Notes: generated from the letters alone by a model not told the origin. A stretch of 38,793 bases of DNA from Candidatus Sumerlaeota bacterium (GCA_026398545.1 JAPLSR010000022.1:1-38793); one strand, 5' to 3'. Counted from the stretch's first letter, positions 1 to 8,421 are shown. Numbers and translations are program-made.

Positions 1-26
1 CCTTTGGGTATCCTGATGATTGTCAT
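1..26 (-). CDS. Start of an unidentified gene running off the left edge
   Basis: An ATG on the minus strand at 26 is followed by an open frame (MTIIRIPK) to the window edge. An AAGGG Shine-Dalgarno-like run lies six bases upstream, just after the TAG that ends the argC reading frame at 39-41. The spacing fits a third gene in the argC operon. Eight residues are too few to identify a family; an arginine-pathway gene would be reasonable from context only. Confidence 0.3.
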
Positions 27-38
27 ATCCATCCCTTA

Positions 39-179
39 CTATACGACTAATCCTTCCCGCTCATCAAAACCGAAAATGATATTCATGCACTGCACCGCCT
101 GACCGGAAGCGCCTTTCAGGAGATTGTCAATCGCGCTGATAATTATGAGGCGGTTCGTGCGTCTGTCAAGCTTCATTCA
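39..179 (-). pseudogene. argC: Detached C-terminal part of argC after the premature TGA
   Basis: Reading on in the argC frame past the TGA at 177-179 gives MKLDRRTNRLIIISAID, then NLLKGASGQAVQ and CMNIIFGFDEREGLVV, ending at TAG (39-41). This is the conserved C-terminus of ArgC, including the NLLKGASGQA segment. With the stop read as a residue the protein would be 343 amino acids, the usual family length. A single base change, GGA (glycine) to TGA, explains everything. An ATG follows the TGA immediately, so re-initiation is possible in principle. Confidence 0.88.
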
Positions 180-1070
180 GATATCGCAATAATTCGCGCC
201 GACGACAGTCCTGGTCGCAGGATATTGTCCCTCGGAGAGAATCCGCACAAACGGCTCTCCATCATAAAATCTCTCATACTCCCTGCGTATCTCAGCCTCA
301 TCCACATCGCTTGCCATATTGACATAGATGGTGCTCAGGATGCCGCGGTCCATGGGGGCGAGGTGTGGTGTGAACTGGATGAGAATGGGCGTTCCCGCGA
401 GCAGGGAGAGTTTCTCTTCAATCTCCGGCGTGTGGCGATGCGTGGCGATGGAATAAGCGCGGATGGATTCATTGCATGAGATATAATGCGTGAGCGGCGT
501 GGCGGCGCGTCCCGCTCCAGAGACGCCTGATTTGGAATCTGCAATGATAGAACGCCTGTCAATCCAGTCCGTTTTCATAATCGGTGCGCAGGCAAGTATG
601 ATGCCTGTGGGATAGCAGCCGGGACTGCCGATAAGGCGAGCCGTTTTGATTTTTTCGCGAGAGAGCTCCGGCAGACCATAAACCGCCTCCCTGTTCAGGG
701 CTGGGGCGGCGTGGGCGATGGCATAAGTCTTTTCATAGATGGCGATATCCTCAAAGCGAAAATCGGCGCTGAGGTCAATAACGATTTTCCCCGCATCATA
801 AAAAGGCACGGCGTAGTCCTGCGCCACCTTATGGGGCAAGGCGAGAAAAACAACGTCCGCCAGGCGGCTCAATCTCTCAATATCCGCCGGTTCAATCACA
901 AGGGGCGTCCGACCGCGAAACTCGGGGAAATTCTCGATGAGAGATTCCGGCGCATCCAATTTATCCGCCAGCGCCACAAGTTCCACCTGCGTATGACGCA
1001 GGAGGATGGCGATGAGCTCGCGGGCGGCGTAACCCTTTGCGCCGACGATTGCCGCTTTCACTTTATTCAT
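177..1070 (-). CDS. argC: N-acetyl-gamma-glutamyl-phosphate reductase, cut short by an in-frame TGA
   Basis: This is the NADPH-dependent reductase of arginine biosynthesis that turns N-acetylglutamyl-5-phosphate into the semialdehyde. The start at 1070 has AAGGAG seven bases upstream and gives the expected N-terminus (MNKVKAAIVGAKGYAARELI), a Rossmann fold with a glycine-rich GAKGYAA loop. The catalytic cysteine motif SPGCYPTG and the SKSGVSGAGR segment are present. The frame stops at TGA (177-179) directly after GANYCDI. Family members continue there with a glycine and about 45 more residues, and those residues are encoded in the same frame downstream (39-176). The gene follows a PLP-enzyme gene with a 10-bp gap and is probably cotranscribed. 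Identity is certain; whether the protein works is open. Confidence 0.93.
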   Translation of the reverse strand: MNKVKAAIVGAKGYAARELIAILLRHTQVELVALADKLDAPESLIENFPEFRGRTPLVIEPADIERLSRLADVVFLALPHKVAQDYAVPFYDAGKIVIDLSADFRFEDIAIYEKTYAIAHAAPALNREAVYGLPELSREKIKTARLIGSPGCYPTGIILACAPIMKTDWIDRRSIIADSKSGVSGAGRAATPLTHYISCNESIRAYSIATHRHTPEIEEKLSLLAGTPILIQFTPHLAPMDRGILSTIYVNMASDVDEAEIRREYERFYDGEPFVRILSEGQYPATRTVVGANYCDI

Positions 1071-1080
1071 CGCTGACTCC

Positions 1081-2475
1081 TTAACACTCTTTTCTTGCGG
1101 CGATGAGCATCTCATCCACCTCTGCCACATGCGCCTGTTTTTCCAGCCAGTATTCAGGCTTGCGCTGGGCGTTCAGTTCCTCAACCGTCTTGCCCTGCTG
1201 CTCAACCCATGTGTAATATTTCAGATTGTGCCAGCGTTCATGCGCCTCACGCGTCCCCTCACAAATCCAGTCGAGCTTCTGCTCGTGGAAGATAGCGGAG
1301 AGCCTTACCGCCGCCTCCATCTCGTCCATCCTGCCAAACTGCTCCTCCATCTTCCTCATCACAGAGTGATAGCGGTCAATGGCGTCCGTGCAGACCGTGA
1401 CAATGAGGTCATCCTTGCCAAAGCCGTAAAACTTCGCCGTCTTGATGGCGCCGAGGACATTGCAGACGCCGCTGATGCCGAAGATTTCCGACATTTTGCG
1501 GACATCCTCCACCTTCACACCATGGCGGGACATCACATTCCACCCCGTCTCCTCCGTTAAGAACTGCAATCCCTTCTTGCACTCAAGGTCATCAATGCAC
1601 ATAAGGGCGTCCATGTTGCCCACGTGGTGAATCCAGGTCACGTGCTTGTCCCCGATGCCCTGGATGTCATGCGCGCCGTATCCGTTGTTGAAGAGGGTCG
1701 GGCATTGAACAGGCTCAAGTCCCACGATTTTGTGCTCGCCCCAGACCTGCTTCAGGCGGTCGCCCGCCGCAATGGTGCCCGCAGAACCCATGGCGGAGAC
1801 AAAGGCGGCAACACGTCCATCTCCCACGCCTCGCTCCTTGAGTTCCCGCGCCAGCTCCACAATCGTGTTCCCCGTGACGTAATAATGGAAGCGATAATTG
1901 CCCCAGACCTCAAACTGGTTCATGATGCGGATGTTCGGGTCGGAGCGGCGCAGTTCATTACACTTGTCATAAATCTCCTTCACATTGGACTCACAGCCCG
2001 GCGTCAGGATGAGGCGCGCACCGTATTGGCGTATTTTTTCAAAACGCTCCTCGCTCATCCCTTCAGGGAGAATCACAATGGATTTAAAATTCATGCGGCA
2101 GCCGACCCATGCCCCGCCGATGCCATAATTCCCCGTGCTGGGCCAGACGAGGGTGTGTCTTGCCGGCTCAACATCTCCCGAAAGTTGCATATCAACAAGT
2201 ACAGAATACGTTGCGCCGACCTTGTGGCTTCCCGTGGGGAAATCTTTGGAATAAAGGACAACAATTGGCGCATCAACGCCCGTGAGTTCCTTCGGCAGGA
2301 GCATGTGATAAATCCGGTTGTCGGCATTCTTCCAGGTGATATTAAAGAGATTTATGGGGTCGAGAGGGTCTTCCGTGCGTGCCTTGAGCGCCCTCTTGCG
2401 AACCTGCGGGTCAATCCGGGCTGGCTCCAGCATCTCAGCAAATGTCGGACCCAATACCAGATTCTTATTTTCCAC
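1081..2475 (-). CDS. PLP-dependent enzyme of the cysteine synthase/threonine synthase fold
   Basis: A 464-residue fold-type II PLP enzyme. The Schiff-base lysine is probably K85 in the motif GSHKVGATYS. WPSTGNYGIGGAW resembles the substrate-carboxylate loop, and SAMGSAGTIAAG is the glycine-rich phosphate-binding loop. At 464 residues it is much longer than CysK (about 310), with a C-terminal helical extension rich in W and E. It belongs with the large cysteine-synthase-like proteins often annotated only as PLP-dependent enzymes, so the substrate is unknown. It ends 10 bp before argC on the same strand, which suggests an amino-acid biosynthesis operon. No dedicated regulator is visible. Confidence 0.85.
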   Translation of the reverse strand: MENKNLVLGPTFAEMLEPARIDPQVRKRALKARTEDPLDPINLFNITWKNADNRIYHMLLPKELTGVDAPIVVLYSKDFPTGSHKVGATYSVLVDMQLSGDVEPARHTLVWPSTGNYGIGGAWVGCRMNFKSIVILPEGMSEERFEKIRQYGARLILTPGCESNVKEIYDKCNELRRSDPNIRIMNQFEVWGNYRFHYYVTGNTIVELARELKERGVGDGRVAAFVSAMGSAGTIAAGDRLKQVWGEHKIVGLEPVQCPTLFNNGYGAHDIQGIGDKHVTWIHHVGNMDALMCIDDLECKKGLQFLTEETGWNVMSRHGVKVEDVRKMSEIFGISGVCNVLGAIKTAKFYGFGKDDLIVTVCTDAIDRYHSVMRKMEEQFGRMDEMEAAVRLSAIFHEQKLDWICEGTREAHERWHNLKYYTWVEQQGKTVEELNAQRKPEYWLEKQAHVAEVDEMLIAARKEC

Positions 2476-2740
2476 AGTGAAACTCCTTGTTTCATATAAA
2501 ACATGAGAAAATTTGAATTACTTTGTCGCGCGCCTTATCGTCAAACAGATTTTGACATCTATGCGGGCAAGATTGCCATGGATGACCCAATAACAAAACA
2601 TTCCAGATTTCCACTTTAACCTGACTTTCAGAACGTCAAAAATCTTCTATCCACTTTTCTTCTTGCGAAGACGCGCCACAGACTGATAAGAAATTAACAA
2701 ATGTACGGCTATTTAGCATTTTAATAAATGGTGCAAGGTC

Positions 2741-3214
2741 ATGTTCGAAATAGCCCAGCGCGTGTATGCCGACACATCGGTCTTTGGCGGCGCATTTGAT
2801 GAAGATTTTTCAGATGCCAGCCGTCTCTTTCTGAAACAAGTAAAAAGCGGACGTTTTCATCTGATTTTATCCCCGATTATTGAGAAAGAGATGTTAGTCG
2901 CTCCGGTAAAAGTCAGGGAACTTTATCAGACTATATCCGAATATGGAGAGATGCTTCCCCTGAGCAAGGAGGCGCTCCGGCTTCAGGATGCCTATCTCAA
3001 CGCCGGTATAGTTACGCAAAAATGGGCTGCGGATGTCCTGCATGTGGCTCATGCCACCGTTCATAATTGCCGCATGATCGTCAGCTGGAATTTTCGTCAT
3101 ATTGTCCATTACGATAAAATTGCGCTCTATAACGCCATCAATATTCAGGAAGGATACAGTCCCATAGGCATACACAGTCCGCAGGAGGTGATTGATTATG
3201 AAGAAAACGTTTGA
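2741..3214 (+). CDS. PIN-domain protein, probable VapC-like toxin
   Basis: A 157-residue protein opening with YADTSVFGGAFDED, whose early aspartate is the first acidic residue of PIN nucleases. A central acidic residue (E in IIEKEML) and a late WAADVLHVAHAT segment supply further metal-ligand candidates, followed by VSWNFRHIVHYDK. PIN proteins are Mg-dependent ribonucleases, usually the toxin of a toxin-antitoxin pair. The gene overlaps a 58-codon downstream gene by 17 bp, the arrangement expected of a coupled pair, though here the toxin-like gene comes first. RNA target unknown. Confidence 0.8.
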   Translation: MFEIAQRVYADTSVFGGAFDEDFSDASRLFLKQVKSGRFHLILSPIIEKEMLVAPVKVRELYQTISEYGEMLPLSKEALRLQDAYLNAGIVTQKWAADVLHVAHATVHNCRMIVSWNFRHIVHYDKIALYNAINIQEGYSPIGIHSPQEVIDYEENV

Positions 3215-3374
3215 TTGTGTGGAGATGAAACGCAAAGGGGCGCTCAGGATATACGAAGAGACCAAAGACATGACCTTTGAGCAAAAGGCGGAATATTGGC
3301 GTAAACTCAGCGAGGAAGCCATAAAGAGTCATGCACGGAGGCAAAATCGGAAGATGACACCTTCCGCCAGATAA
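3198..3374 (+). CDS. Small charged partner of the PIN protein, probable antitoxin
   Basis: A 58-residue, highly charged protein (MKKTFDCVEMKRKG at the N-terminus, then FEQKAEYWRKLSEEAIKSHARRQNRK). It is predicted to be largely helical, with no membrane segment. The ATG at 3198 lies inside the last codons of the PIN gene, with GGAGG (3184-3188) upstream, so translation is coupled. Position and size suggest the antitoxin. No DNA-binding fold is obvious, so assignment rests on context. Confidence 0.65.
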   Translation: MKKTFDCVEMKRKGALRIYEETKDMTFEQKAEYWRKLSEEAIKSHARRQNRKMTPSAR

Positions 3375-3793
3375 ACCATCTCACGATTATATCAAAATAT
3401 TCCCCGAATATAATAATAGGTGATTAGCTGAACTTTTGCACAAAATCACACAGATATTCACAGATGAAATATTCAAAATATATTATCTGCGCAATCTGCG
3501 TAATCTGTGGATAGTATTTACTTCTGGCGCATCACGCGATTTAGGGATATACACCCTCCGCGATACGCAATGCAACTTTTCAGATTAATATTTCTCCTTG
3601 ACATGAAAGATTATTTAATCACAAATATCATTAATGAGCTGAATCGTGGCGGAAAAGGGGTGCGAAGCCCAGCGGACCTTCTATAATATCATGGGAAGAC
3701 CAGCGTGTTATACAGAAAGAGGACGCTTGTCTAAGAGGATTTATACGGAACTATATATACATTAGTTGGCCGCCGGAGGGCGAAGGAGACGAA
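3375..3793. other. Intergenic region before the kinase gene
   Basis: A 419-bp stretch without a convincing gene. It contains the inverted 9-10 bp repeat cluster at 3446-3511. A TTGACA (3599-3604) lacks a good -10 partner. TTGTCT (3727-3732) followed by TATATA (3752-3757) has a 19-base spacer, a weak promoter candidate for the kinase operon. No terminator hairpin with a T-run was seen after the PIN pair. Confidence 0.5.
3446..3511. repeat. Inverted cluster of 9-10 bp repeats
   Basis: The right arm has three consecutive 9-bp units: ATCTGCGCA (3485-3493), ATCTGCGTA (3494-3502) and ATCTGTGGA (3503-3511). The left arm has two units in the opposite orientation, TCACACAGAT (3446-3455) and ATTCACAGAT (3456-3465). 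The arms share CAGAT/ATCTG and could form an imperfect hairpin. Function unknown. Confidence 0.7.
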
Positions 3794-6427
3794 ATGCTGA
3801 AAGTAGGTCACAATCTCGGCGAGTACATAGTCGAAAGGCCGATAAGCGTCGGCAAAACCGGACAGGCCGACGTCTATCTCGCGAGACGTGCAGATGGCAC
3901 TGGTAGCCCAGTGGCCCTGAAAGTACTCGCCGAACACCTCAAGACCGATGATGACGCGCTCAGAAACTTCAGTGACGAGGCAGACGTACTCACGAAGCTT
4001 CACCATCCCGGTATTGTTCGCCTCGAATCCTTCGACACATCCCCTCCGACACCGTATATCGCTCAGGAATATGTGGAAGGCCAGTCCACAGCAGATTGGC
4101 TCAAAAGCTTCAGCGCCCCCGCTTCCATCGACGCCATTCTGGGAATTGCCCTTCAGGTTGCCGATGCCCTGCTCTACGCGCATGGGTTGACCTACTTCAA
4201 GATCGAGCAGACAGAGACAGGTGGTAAGTCATCGAGAAAACGTCAGGGCCTGATCCACAGGGACCTCAGCACAGACAACATCCTCATTACCAAGGATCAG
4301 AAGGCAAAGCTTATCGACTTTGGAATAGCAAAGGCTATTGGCATCACAACCGTGACAACCAGAAATACGAGTTTGGGAAAGGAATACTATGTAGCTCACG
4401 AGGTGGAGATAGGGGTCGGCCGGACATCCCTGCCCGCGGCGGACATCTACTCCTTCGGCGTCTGCCTCTACGAAATGGTAATGATGTACAGACCCGAAAA
4501 GCAACGGCTCGATGTTCTAAAACAGTTTCAAAGGAACCTGCATGCCCTCCATTTGGCATTCCCGGATGACGTTCCAGACCAGTTGAAGAAGCTCATAGTG
4601 CACTGCGTGCAGAGAGAGCCCCGTGACAGACCCAAAAGCATGAACGAGGTCAAGTTGGTGCTACTTGAACTCCAGTCAAAGTCCTTCGATGCTGAGGCGA
4701 GCAATAAGGAGATTCCTGTTGGCTTGGTAGCGTCCTCGAGAGCCTTGAGACTTGCCCGTGTTCTCGCTCTTCCCAGGGAGGAGACTGGGGGAGGCTTCAT
4801 GAGGTTGGCCTTCAATGACAATGGCACACGCTTCTTTCTATTATGTGATGAATGCGCCAAGGTCTGTTCGTTCAACGAGAGTGGTGGCGAAAAACAGACC
4901 CGCCATGTGCCCCATGGGCAGCACCTTGCGGCGATTGCTGGCGGGAAAGATGACGAGGCGTTTGGCTTCTCGGTTGAAGGGGCCAATCTGTTGGTCGTAG
5001 ATGCATCTGGTGAATGGCGTTCCCTGGTGCAGACTGTAGCCAGAGGATTACCGAAAGTGGTTCCGGACAATATTGCCTATTACAGCGGCAGTATTTACAT
5101 GGGGGACTACACGACCAACCGCATATTTCGTATGTCCCTCGCGGATGGTCAGATCACTGGCGGGATTCCCGAGGGGTTAGTCACGCAACTCGGACCTTTT
5201 GGACTTGGCAATGACTCCTTGTTCTTCATCGACATGGCATCAAAGACGTTGTTCAGAACCGATCTTTCACTGCAGAATGTCCGGAAGATTTGCACAGAGC
5301 AGAGTTGGGGCTGGCCGACTTGGCTCGCTGCCGGAGACGCACTCCTGTTCATCGTTGACTCGCAGAACAAAAAAATATCGGTCCTAACCACGGATGGCGA
5401 AATGGTGGATCCGCGAGCATTGACTTGGAGCGCCAACCACGAAATCTCGCAAGTATCGTTTGCTCCACGCAGTTCGCAGATCGTCATCTTGGATTCCACC
5501 TCGCCCGGCCTCCTGTTCTTCGACGTCATGCCGGTCGATCCTGAATTACTGAGGTTGGCGAGAGCACTGCGTCTTCCCACGTCCGAGATAAGAGACTTCT
5601 CTTATGAGACCATCGAACAGATGATGCTCAATACGATTCACAAGTCTCCCGACAAGAGGGAAGCCGCGTTGCGAGCGATTACATGCATAGACAATTCTGC
5701 CGAGACGCGTAAAAAGGGTTTGCGGATCCAGGCTGTGCTATACAACTTCTTGCTAGAAAATGCCTCCCCTGTAGAACGGCCCAGCATACTGCGGAGGCTG
5801 TCCGGCACACTCGAGCAGATGGACGAGTGTGAAAAGGCAAAACAGGTTTGCCAGGAATATCTCAACGCCGCCAAAGGCTATGATCCGGACATACGCGACA
5901 GATATGGCAGACTTCTGGAGAAGGATCTGAGGTGGGAGGATATCAAGGAGTTCGAAGGGGTATTCCTTTCCCAGGCATACTTCGGAAGTCCCGATAATCG
6001 AGTTGCCTACTCCCGTTCGTACAACCGGGTCAGGAAGGCCTACGCGAATCTCGGTATTCCTTTACCGAAGAACTTCAACATACCCCCGACAGCGGAACTG
6101 ATGAAGGCCAATGCCCTCCTCAACAATAGACAATATGATGAAGCCCGTGCCCTATTTAAAGAGATAATAGACAACGAGGGTTATACTCTCGTGAAAGGTG
6201 AAGATGCCATCGCTATCCTTGCCGGTTACGCTAAGAGCATCAAACACTCTATGCGGCTGCTCTCTCTAGAAGACTGGCAGGAGATACACCGAAGACTGTC
6301 CATTCTTGTTCGAGATTACTCACAGACACAAGGTTTCAAACCTGAGTTCACAAGGGACATGAGTGCGGCCGCAAGACAGATCGAAAAACTGAATGGTTTG
6401 ATCCCAAGGGCTGAACATGAGCAATAA
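3794..6427 (+). CDS. Ser/Thr protein kinase with propeller-like and TPR-like C-terminal regions
   Basis: An 877-residue Hanks-type kinase. The glycine-rich loop is at 18-25, VALKVL places the ATP lysine at K43, E62 is a candidate helix-C glutamate, HRDLSTDN gives catalytic D157 and N162, and DFG is at 175-177. The activation segment has clustered threonines (TTVTTRNTS), and the usual APE is AHE. A basic insert at about 136-151 (GGKSSRKR) precedes the catalytic loop. Residues about 310-590 look like repeated beta-strand blades (propeller-like); about 590-877 are helical and TPR-like. No membrane helix is visible, so a cytosolic protein is likely. The ATG has GAAGGAG upstream. The next gene, encoding an FHA domain, overlaps its end by 11 bp, suggesting that kinase and phosphopeptide reader act together. 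Substrates unknown. Confidence 0.92.
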   Translation: MLKVGHNLGEYIVERPISVGKTGQADVYLARRADGTGSPVALKVLAEHLKTDDDALRNFSDEADVLTKLHHPGIVRLESFDTSPPTPYIAQEYVEGQSTADWLKSFSAPASIDAILGIALQVADALLYAHGLTYFKIEQTETGGKSSRKRQGLIHRDLSTDNILITKDQKAKLIDFGIAKAIGITTVTTRNTSLGKEYYVAHEVEIGVGRTSLPAADIYSFGVCLYEMVMMYRPEKQRLDVLKQFQRNLHALHLAFPDDVPDQLKKLIVHCVQREPRDRPKSMNEVKLVLLELQSKSFDAEASNKEIPVGLVASSRALRLARVLALPREETGGGFMRLAFNDNGTRFFLLCDECAKVCSFNESGGEKQTRHVPHGQHLAAIAGGKDDEAFGFSVEGANLLVVDASGEWRSLVQTVARGLPKVVPDNIAYYSGSIYMGDYTTNRIFRMSLADGQITGGIPEGLVTQLGPFGLGNDSLFFIDMASKTLFRTDLSLQNVRKICTEQSWGWPTWLAAGDALLFIVDSQNKKISVLTTDGEMVDPRALTWSANHEISQVSFAPRSSQIVILDSTSPGLLFFDVMPVDPELLRLARALRLPTSEIRDFSYETIEQMMLNTIHKSPDKREAALRAITCIDNSAETRKKGLRIQAVLYNFLLENASPVERPSILRRLSGTLEQMDECEKAKQVCQEYLNAAKGYDPDIRDRYGRLLEKDLRWEDIKEFEGVFLSQAYFGSPDNRVAYSRSYNRVRKAYANLGIPLPKNFNIPPTAELMKANALLNNRQYDEARALFKEIIDNEGYTLVKGEDAIAILAGYAKSIKHSMRLLSLEDWQEIHRRLSILVRDYSQTQGFKPEFTRDMSAAARQIEKLNGLIPRAEHEQ

Positions 6428-7886
6428 TCCACAACCTGAACAATATGGGCATTTAAACCAAGTAGCAGGGAACGTTCTATGTATCCTGGTGTTATTTGAG
6501 ATTCGCCGCGGAAAGAGAATCATCGAGATCAGTAAGAATGCTTTCCTTATCGGTAGAGACGAAGGGAAATGCGACGTTGTCCTTGACCCTCTCGACCGAT
6601 CGGCATCCCGAGAACATTTCGCCGTGCAAAATCGATCCGGAACCCATTTTCTTACAAACTTGAGCAGCAATGGGACGCTTATCAACGGCGAGACGGTAGG
6701 CAGCAAGGGAAGACGCCTGTATCACGGAGACGTGATAGAAGCTGGCAATTCCGAAGTGACATTTCTCTTGCCGGGGCACGTCGGTAAGACAGTACAGCAA
6801 CTCATTGATGACGGACGGCAGAGAGAGACGCTTGAGCCTGCATACTCCATTCAGTGCTATGCGTTAGCTTTGCGGGAACAGCCGGGTAACATTGAGTGTG
6901 CAGCGCGCCTGCTTGCTCTTCTGGCTCGCCATGACCGATATGAGGAGTTGGTCACGGGTGGGAACTACTTCGATCCAGAGAAAATGATGCAACTTGTGAA
7001 TGATACGCGGATTGCGATTCCGCTCGCAAAAGCTTTTGTGAAGGTGGGCGATTTTTCTGCCGCCATGAATATTGTGAACCTTGCCGGCGGGCCCTCTGCT
7101 AACTGTGAAATGGAGAACCTTGCGAGAACAATTGAGGATCAGACGGCAGGCCGTTTGCTCAGGACGATCAGTGATGAGCCGGCAGAGTCGCCATTCTTCC
7201 AACGCGGTTCACTTAGGGTCTACGTCGATGAAAGAGCCGACTTTGGGGATTTCAGGTATGTCGAGCGGTACTATAAATACATCCGTCGCCAAATTGACCC
7301 ACTCTTCGGTGGGCCTATAGGCGGCATTGCGGAATTCCACATCACAATTCGGGACCAGCTTTTTGCTCAGTCACTACCAGGCCAGTACGCTATCCTCGGC
7401 TATTACAGCCAAGCAAGCCGAAGGATTTTTATCAAGCCGCGCAGATGGGTGGAGAGGAATGCGAAGGACGAGAACTTCCATGTGGTTCTCTCGCATGAGT
7501 ACGTTCATTTGAGGGTGCATGATGCTTGCAGCTCCGTACTGCCGCCAAAATGGTATGATGAGGGTTTGGCCCAGCTATTCACAGAGGAAGGACAGATCGC
7601 GGATTTTGTTTTACTTCGGAATGTTAGAACAAGATGTCATAATGTTATGAAGTTCACGGATGATTGCTTCTCACCTGCTCTTGGTGATCCCGCTTTAGCG
7701 TATCTGCAGAGTGCTGCAATGCTGCGGTATCTGGCCAACAGATTCGGCAAAGAGGCGCTGGTATCCGTCCTACACACCATGGGCGAGAGCGGCATGAGTT
7801 TCGCCGAGGCGTTTGACGAGAATCTCCACATCTCTCTGAATGATCTCGATAGGGAATGGTGGACCCTAATCGGACCAGTAGGATGA
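6417..7886 (+). CDS. FHA-domain protein with gluzincin metallopeptidase (peptidase MA-like) domain
   Basis: A 489-residue protein. Residues about 30-118 form an FHA phosphothreonine-binding domain with all signature residues: GRDEG (46-50), SREH (64-67) and NLSSNGTLING (81-91). A helical, TPR-like stretch at about 120-240 links it to a C-terminal zinc-peptidase domain. H360-E361-Y-V-H364, with WYDEGLAQLF placing E382 eighteen residues later, is the gluzincin pattern of the peptidase MA family. No signal peptide or membrane helix is seen. Overlap with the kinase gene implies coupled translation. The inferred model is that kinase autophosphorylation recruits or activates the peptidase. The role could be defence, stress signalling or regulated proteolysis; nothing here decides. 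Confidence 0.88.
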   Translation: MSNNPQPEQYGHLNQVAGNVLCILVLFEIRRGKRIIEISKNAFLIGRDEGKCDVVLDPLDRSASREHFAVQNRSGTHFLTNLSSNGTLINGETVGSKGRRLYHGDVIEAGNSEVTFLLPGHVGKTVQQLIDDGRQRETLEPAYSIQCYALALREQPGNIECAARLLALLARHDRYEELVTGGNYFDPEKMMQLVNDTRIAIPLAKAFVKVGDFSAAMNIVNLAGGPSANCEMENLARTIEDQTAGRLLRTISDEPAESPFFQRGSLRVYVDERADFGDFRYVERYYKYIRRQIDPLFGGPIGGIAEFHITIRDQLFAQSLPGQYAILGYYSQASRRIFIKPRRWVERNAKDENFHVVLSHEYVHLRVHDACSSVLPPKWYDEGLAQLFTEEGQIADFVLLRNVRTRCHNVMKFTDDCFSPALGDPALAYLQSAAMLRYLANRFGKEALVSVLHTMGESGMSFAEAFDENLHISLNDLDREWWTLIGPVG

Positions 7887-8023
7887 CTCGCGATCTCATA
7901 CGTAAGAGCGGCGCCATTATCTTCACTCCAAGAATCGGAAGGGCGTATTTCGCGGCACTGCACGAGGTAAAAGAACTGAGGAAAGAAGGCGGCCAACAAC
8001 CGCCTGAACCCTATCGTTGCTAG
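7883..8023 (+). CDS. 46-residue ORF coupled to the FHA-peptidase gene
   Basis: The ATG overlaps the FHA-peptidase stop codon (ATGA, 7883-7886) and the frame runs to TAG at 8021-8023. The product is basic and Pro/Gln-ended (MTRDLIRKSGAIIFTPRIG near the start, KELRKEGGQQPPEPYRC at the end). No family recognised. There is no strong Shine-Dalgarno, so translation would depend on coupling. It could be a third component, such as a peptidase substrate or inhibitor, or a chance frame. Confidence 0.45.
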   Translation: MTRDLIRKSGAIIFTPRIGRAYFAALHEVKELRKEGGQQPPEPYRC

Positions 8024-8238
8024 CGCCGAAGGGTTAGGCGGGACGTTCTGATTGTCAGTAAAGGTAATCCAGGTGTTGGTGCTATAGGTGTTATAATTTG
8101 CGATACAAATAATACTCTTCTTTATGAATTCTCAAAACATATCTGAAACTGCACAAATAATCAGGCAGAGTATAAGTCATTAATTAAAGGCATTGGTCTC
8201 TGTGCAAAGGGCAAGCCAAAAAGTGACCTGTATTTCAA

Positions 8239-8355
8239 AAAGAAATATGTTGCGTGAGATTTGCCATACGTTTCATTTTATAATTAATTCAAATGTGAGT
8301 GAGAACCATGCAAAATCCTGGAATTGCCATAATTATCGGGAGCAAATCGGATTGG
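8239..8355 (+). repeat. Left copy of a 117-bp direct repeat (purE upstream region and 5' end)
   Basis: Bases 8239-8355 match 8656-8772 at an offset of 417 with about seven mismatches. The repeat carries the purE upstream sequence, including a perfect TATAAT (8279-8284), the start codon and the first 16 codons. After codon 16 similarity stops abruptly. The copy lies immediately before the lone antitoxin gene. Confidence 0.93.
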
Positions 8356-8421
8356 CAAATTCAATGTGCATATGTGGAGGTAGTAAAACATGACGACTAT
8401 CACGATTGCGTTGCCAGATGA
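8308..8421 (+). pseudogene. purE: Truncated purE 5' fragment
   Basis: From the ATG at 8308 the frame reads MQNPGIAIIIGSKSDW, matching the start of the intact gene at 8725 (MQKPMIAIIIGSKSDW). It then diverges and ends at TGA (8419-8421), overlapping the antitoxin gene in another frame. Only the nucleotide-binding N-terminal strand of PurE is left, so it cannot be an enzyme. Confidence 0.8.

Noticed and set aside
177..179. TGA in argC as recoded glycine (SR1/Gracilibacteria code) or selenocysteine
   Set aside because: Other genes here end normally at TGA (for example at 16258, 18844-side neighbours and murI), the position is a glycine in the family, and the catalytic cysteine is elsewhere.
1624..2499. 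Long open frame opposite the PLP-enzyme gene
   Set aside because: Antisense shadow of a well-supported gene; the product resembles no protein.
3794..7886. Kinase/FHA pair as a type VI secretion regulator (PpkA/Fha)
   Set aside because: No type VI secretion gene is in the window and the FHA protein has a peptidase domain instead of the Fha architecture.
8193..8393. 66-codon frame across the left purE copy
   Set aside because: It reads the purE 5' fragment in the wrong frame.
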